From Apostichopus japonicus (Eukaryota > Echinodermata > Holothuroidea > Aspidochirotida > Stichopodidae): a stretch of DNA of 64,000 bases. The notes beneath the pieces were generated by a model that was not told the DNA's origin, searched no databases, and was given only the letters and a program-made list of their open reading frames with translations. Position numbers and translations under genes: made by a program. The stretch is from the NCBI RefSeq assembly GCF_037975245.1, contig NC_092572.1, positions 3,201,501-3,265,500 of the forward strand, written 5' to 3'. Positions 59,831 through 64,000 of this stretch are shown here, piece by piece (position 1 is the first letter of the stretch; each line of letters starts with the position of its first letter).

Positions 59831-60115
59831 CGATTTCTGAGGTATATGTTGCTGAAGGCGGTGTCATTCATCTTAACTTTAGTTTCAGCTATAATGGCTT
59901 TGGACGTCTAGAATTACGACACAATAACAACGCTGTTTTTGTCAGACGGTCTGACATTACAGAGAGTAATTCCAGAACACCTCTTTTATTGTTTGATATA
60001 TCCTACGAAATAACGAGCTTTACAATCACAGACTTCGTATCTTCGGACAATGGCCGATATATCTGTTTGTTAAATGGACAAAAACAAGATCCTGTGTACG
60101 ATCTATCAGTAATAT
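59831..60115 (+). CDS. Ig-type gene, exon 2: V-like Ig domain lacking the first Cys
   Basis: 285 nt, phase 1-1, acceptor TCTTTCGTTGCAG, donor T|GTAAGT. It encodes [49 protein letters not shown] and LNGQKQ...DLSVI. D-N-G-R-Y-I-C is the Ig F-strand motif. The B-strand position that should be Cys (V-x-L-x-C) is Phe in IHLNF, and the Trp of the C strand is replaced, so the usual disulphide cannot form. NFS is a sequon. Downstream exons were not found: the next splice-like sites would give stops in this phase. Confidence 0.65.
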
Positions 60116-60160
60116 GTAAGTAGCAATCCTATCATTTTAAAACCCTATATTCACAATAGT

Positions 60161-60255
<95 letters not shown>

Positions 60256-61950
60256 ATATATATATATATATATATATCTATATATATCTATATATATATA
60301 TATATATCTATATCTATATCTATATATAGGCACCGGTTCGAATCCCGGTGGAGACTGGAAGTTTGAATTATCAATTTATCTACTTATTTTTATGGCCAGT
60401 TTTTATTTTTTTAAGTTTCTAAATCAAATATTTGCCAGATGTGGCACATATGAGCACCTTGATAGAGATAAACAGTCACTAAACTAATTAAACCATAGAA
60501 GTAATTTTTAATTCACACGGGAAGGGATGTACCCCTGCTAAGGGTCACCACCCCAACCCCGCCCGCGCCTTAATGAATTTCACACGAAACCTCAAAACCA
60601 TTAGCAAAACCTTGCGTTTAGAGCTACTTATAGAAATCATGTTATAGCGCCAATATGCTTCAGAAAGCAGCATTTAGTGTTTAAGTTTTCATTTGTTTCT
60701 GTTAGGCGCAGAATTTGTTTGGACCCAATATTGTAAAATTGCCAAACCCCACAACCATAAATCGGAGTGCATCCAAACTTGGGATACAGTGGTGGGTGAG
60801 TAGCTGGTACATGTAGGCCTCAATGTTGAATGGCTGTCTATATATGCCCCATAAACGTCTGGGCGCATTGGTAGGCCGGTGGGCCCAGAATTTTATTTCC
60901 ACCCCAGATACATTTTGGTACACATTCGTTTGGTCCAAATTGTTGAGCCCACATTTTGGGGTTATATATTTTGGAGTCAGTTTGTTTGGGCGGAATAGTT
61001 TGGGGATCATTCAGGCGCCAAGTATATTACACTATGTCACTAAATATGCTTTATTAACATGATAACTTATTCCTGATACCTTCCTTAATACGTTGCTATA
61101 ATAGTCAATAGATAGTCATTTGGTGTGCACAAGTTCATGCATATTACCATGTAAAGTTTACCACACTATGAATATGTTTAGACATCGGAAACACTTATCT
61201 TGTTCGTTTTCTTTTTCTATGTAAGGGGTGACAGTCATCCCAGTGTACAATATGAAGATCGCATGATTCTCGTTCCATATTGTCCCATGACATCACAAAT
61301 ACGTACCAAATCTGACGTTTAATGAAAATTTACTTTTTCCTTTGGCATCGGAACCAACTCAATGGCCCACAAGTTTGAACAAACGGCCCAAGGATTTGCA
61401 CTAGGTGAGTTAAAGGACCCTTAATGCCCTAGGTGTAAGTATCCTACCGGTCTATGACATGTACATTCTTCAATTCATATTAGTGAGATTTAGGTTTTCT
61501 TGGCTCTGCTCTCGAACATTTTTTTTTCTCTGGCCTCGGATTGCAAACGAATCTAGAAAGCAATGGACCAGATGTGTAATATGTGGTTGCGAAGTGGTTG
61601 CAAAGTGGTTGCAAAGTGGTTGCAAAAATTATAAGATTAAAAAAAAACACTGTTGAACCTTTGATAGTTCTTGCGTATCTATCTACATGGTATTATAACA
61701 ATGTTGTGACCATCTTTGTAGTAAGATCAAATACGAATGATGCTACATAGTTGGAGTTATTAAAGTTACATTACCCCAATGATCGAAATCTTTATTCAAT
61801 TAAGGTCATCAGTTTTGGCCCCAAAATATCTGAATCTTATAAATTGCTTAAACAATGAACGAAAGTATACCATATTTTTTTGAGAGAATCTGATCTTCGA
61901 AGTTATTTCCAAACAATTTGAGCCACGTTCATTTAGATGCTCCGACTGTA
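60116..61950. other. Intron or downstream sequence with (TA)n and a T-arm motif
   Basis: (TA)n at 60164-60325, then CACCGGTTCGAATCCCGGTG (60329-60348), a stem-loop like a tRNA T arm, as at 58066. 60705-61015 has weak GGACCCAATATTG-type words related to 42200-42700. 61587-61625 is a small tandem repeat of GTGGTTGCAAA. No exon could be supported. Confidence 0.5.
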
Positions 61951-61959
61951 GAGGACTGT

Positions 61960-62335
61960 TAATGTTATGTTCAAGTGGTAAAGACTTGGGATATAAGCAT
62001 TTTTAGGTTCGAGCCCTGGCCAGATCATTACGTAGTGTCCTTGGGCAAGTCATTTTATCTCCATTGCCTCTCTTCACCCAGGTGTATAAATGGAGACATG
62101 CGAGGTAACTTGTAAATAAAGTTGTTTGCGCCGGTTTGGGGCTGCATCCTATGGGAAGGCCTCGGGCTACAAGTAGATGTGGTGCACTGTGGTGCCCAAG
62201 AGAGATTTATTGAATGGTGCACTCTTTGGTGTGTAGGTGTGACAAGTTACCAATGACCAGGGTTAAGTTGTAAAGTCGTGTGAGAGGGCCTTGAACAAGA
62301 CCGTCAAGCTTCAACTTTAAACTTCAACTTTAATG
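61960..62335 (+). mobile_element. tRNA-derived SINE
   Basis: Head: GTTCAAGTGGTAAAGACTTG, resembling an A box, and GGTTCGAGCCC, a B box, 35 bp apart. Body: TCCTTGGGCAAGTCATTTTA, CTCTTCACCCAGGTGTATAA. It ends near TTCAACTTTAATG, where CTTCAACTTTAAA repeats. Related to the truncated copy at 1290-1505. Confidence 0.68.
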
Positions 62336-63600
62336 TACCTGAAGTTTGAAGGGAATCAGCTCACCCGTTCAGGATGCGCTTTTGACACAAAACTCGACAC
62401 ACACACGAACGCACACATACACGCGCCCACCCCGACACACACATACACACACACGATTTGAGCTCTCAGTCAGTCATGAACATCTACCCTGCGGTACCCT
62501 ACCATGAGTAGCCCCCGAGAGCAGCTAATCGGGAAATTATCCATTACCACGAAAAAAGTTGCCATAGCAACTGACATAGCTGTATCATCGGAAATCATGA
62601 AACGAATAAATAAACCTAACTGTTAAAAACGTTCGGTAGCTCTAAACCAAAATTTCAGGTCTAAGGTGAATCATGTTTACAAATATGTAACGTCATGTTT
62701 TTAGTTAGCCTCCGTCACCCAGTTGTTTGTAGAAAATCACTTCGTTCTTAGTCATAGTTTGGATTACGGTATGTTTTCTATTACGAATTCTTTAAAGTTA
62801 TGTTCTTACTTTATCAATTTATTTTTTTACAAACAGGAGATGGTGTCTTCGTTTATCGCGCTGGGTATTGCAGATAATGCCAGGTGATATGTTTTCTACA
62901 TACATTTAGGGTATCTTCTCGATTTTATAGCTGATTATTAGGACAAATTTGATTTTTTTTCTTACATATTGAGCTTATCTATATTCTTATTGTTCAGGAT
63001 TTACAAGATTGGGTATACATTGCTACGACTCAGTTATCCGATCGACAGCGCTGGAAACGACGTGGAACTAAATCGCATTTCGGGGCCTCTGGTGAAATCA
63101 GCATCTTCAGCGCATCGAAACTAGCTGCGCACATCAGAAAATAGGGTGCGCAATTCCATCTCTGTGCGTTTTTGGTACCTTCTTGCACTAAACCTGTCGT
63201 AGAATATGCCAAAAATACCGGTTAATATTATGAGCTCCTGTGTTTGTTAATTTATTGAAAGTGCTTGCGATGTGCACAATGCAAACAGCGTTTCCCATAT
63301 ACGTTTAATTTCAACCGGGAGCTATTAGTCAACTAAGCATACAAAAAACCATCGAACACTGTAATATTATTCCAAAATCAAACCCAATATCTGAAATAAA
63401 GATGAACTGAATTTGTGACAGTGTGAAATGTGTTGAAAAGAATAACAGATTTAGGTGCCCTGAAGACTCCATGTTTGATCTAAAAGTACAGGACAATTGA
63501 AACAATTGATGGTTCATACAAACTATTTTACAGAACAAACAAGTAAGTTAAAGTAATGTACTGTAGCGAACGAGTGTAAATATTTAGAGCCGAAATAAAA
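62336..63600. other. Non-coding stretch
   Basis: 62396-62456 is a CA-rich low-complexity run. A splice-like block at 62836-62882 (TTTTTTTACAAACAG to CCAG|GTGATA) would give an immediate stop after the Ig exon. Nothing else supported. Confidence 0.4.
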
Positions 63601-63710
63601 CTATGATTTGTCTAGGTGATGTTCAAATTTTTTTTTTTTTCGTTTCTGTGCTGATGTCCTGTTTAAGCCGACCTTCTTCTTGTATTTGTTTTTGTAGAAG
63701 TGTTGTTTTG

Positions 63711-63946
63711 ATGGGCGAGCGCGGCTACTTAGCCGGGTTTCCTTTGCTGCTTCTCGCCTACCTGTCTATCTGGGTCATGACCCGCGCTACCGTGATTTCC
63801 TGGAAATCTCTTGTTGCACGAACTGGCGCGCTCAAAGTAGAAGCAGAAACTCGTGCTTGGTTGGAGACGGTACGTGCGTTTGTGTCAAGAGTAGCATGCT
63901 CCCTAGTAAAGAAGAAGAAAGCAGAAGGTCTCAGTGTTGCACGGTA
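63711..63946 (+). CDS. Unassigned ORF or exon with one hydrophobic segment
   Basis: The ATG at 63711 opens MGERGYLAGFPLLLLAYLSI then WVMTRATVISWKSLVA, a likely membrane span, and ends ...LVKKKKAEGLSVAR, stop at 63945. GTAAGG at 63944 could be a donor, and TTGTTTTTGTAG precedes at 63687, so it may be an internal exon (phase 2 out). The local GC content is well above its surroundings and all three forward frames are largely open, so the choice of frame is uncertain. No domain recognised. Confidence 0.3.
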
Positions 63947-64000
63947 AGGGGTAACCATTTTGTTTTACTAAGTTGAGAATCAGGGAGCTCCGAATCCGAG

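Noticed and set aside
62836-62882. Third exon of the second Ig gene
   Set aside because: Splice-like ends exist, but joined in phase 1 the first codon becomes TGA.

Overview
This is a window of animal nuclear DNA: AT-rich, intron-rich and full of repeats. Two spliced immunoglobulin-type genes, hyalin-repeat (HYR) exons, THAP/Kolobok-like and hAT-like DNA transposons, an APE-type LINE and many (TA)n tracts point to a marine invertebrate deuterostome, most likely an echinoderm. That placement is an inference; nothing here identifies the species. No prokaryotic genes, operons, CRISPR arrays or rRNA genes were seen.

The main gene runs on the + strand from 30842 to about 50230. Nine exons can be joined with consistent splice phases: signal peptide, V-type Ig domain, two HYR domains, transmembrane segment, and four short exons for a tyrosine-free cytoplasmic tail. 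They sum to 1251 nt (416 residues plus stop). It looks like a single-pass cell-surface receptor or adhesion protein. A partial paralogue lies at 1-4640 with three HYR exons and a transmembrane exon; it stops at a long (TA)n tract and no tail exons follow. The HYR exons of both copies are almost identical in their 3' two thirds, which suggests recent exon duplication or gene conversion. A second Ig-type gene starts at 59340 (signal exon plus one V-like exon lacking the first canonical cysteine); its 3' exons were not found.

The rest is mainly mobile DNA. 10107-20093 is a nest: an element with GGTTCC ends contains a younger copy of itself (10728-13768) and a segment with tandem arrays (14640-19745), which in turn contains a 3.2 kb TTAA-flanked Kolobok-like element (15508-18720) carrying a broken P2X7-ballast-like gene and a convergent THAP gene. 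20516-23123 is another TIR element with a SANT/Myb-like fragment and a THAP fragment. 24415-27190 is a decayed LINE on the - strand, split by an 1186 bp hAT-like insertion with a perfect 8 bp target duplication. 27338-28830 and 55789-57420 are inverted copies of one hAT-like element.

The last intron of the receptor gene holds a 4.1 kb TA-flanked TIR element (40855-44947), a second TTAA/THAP element (ending at 50111) and a 2810 bp tandem duplication (44219-49826) whose copies read as identical. Boundaries given to the base rest on visible splice sites, TIRs or target duplications; the others are approximate. All homology calls are by eye.
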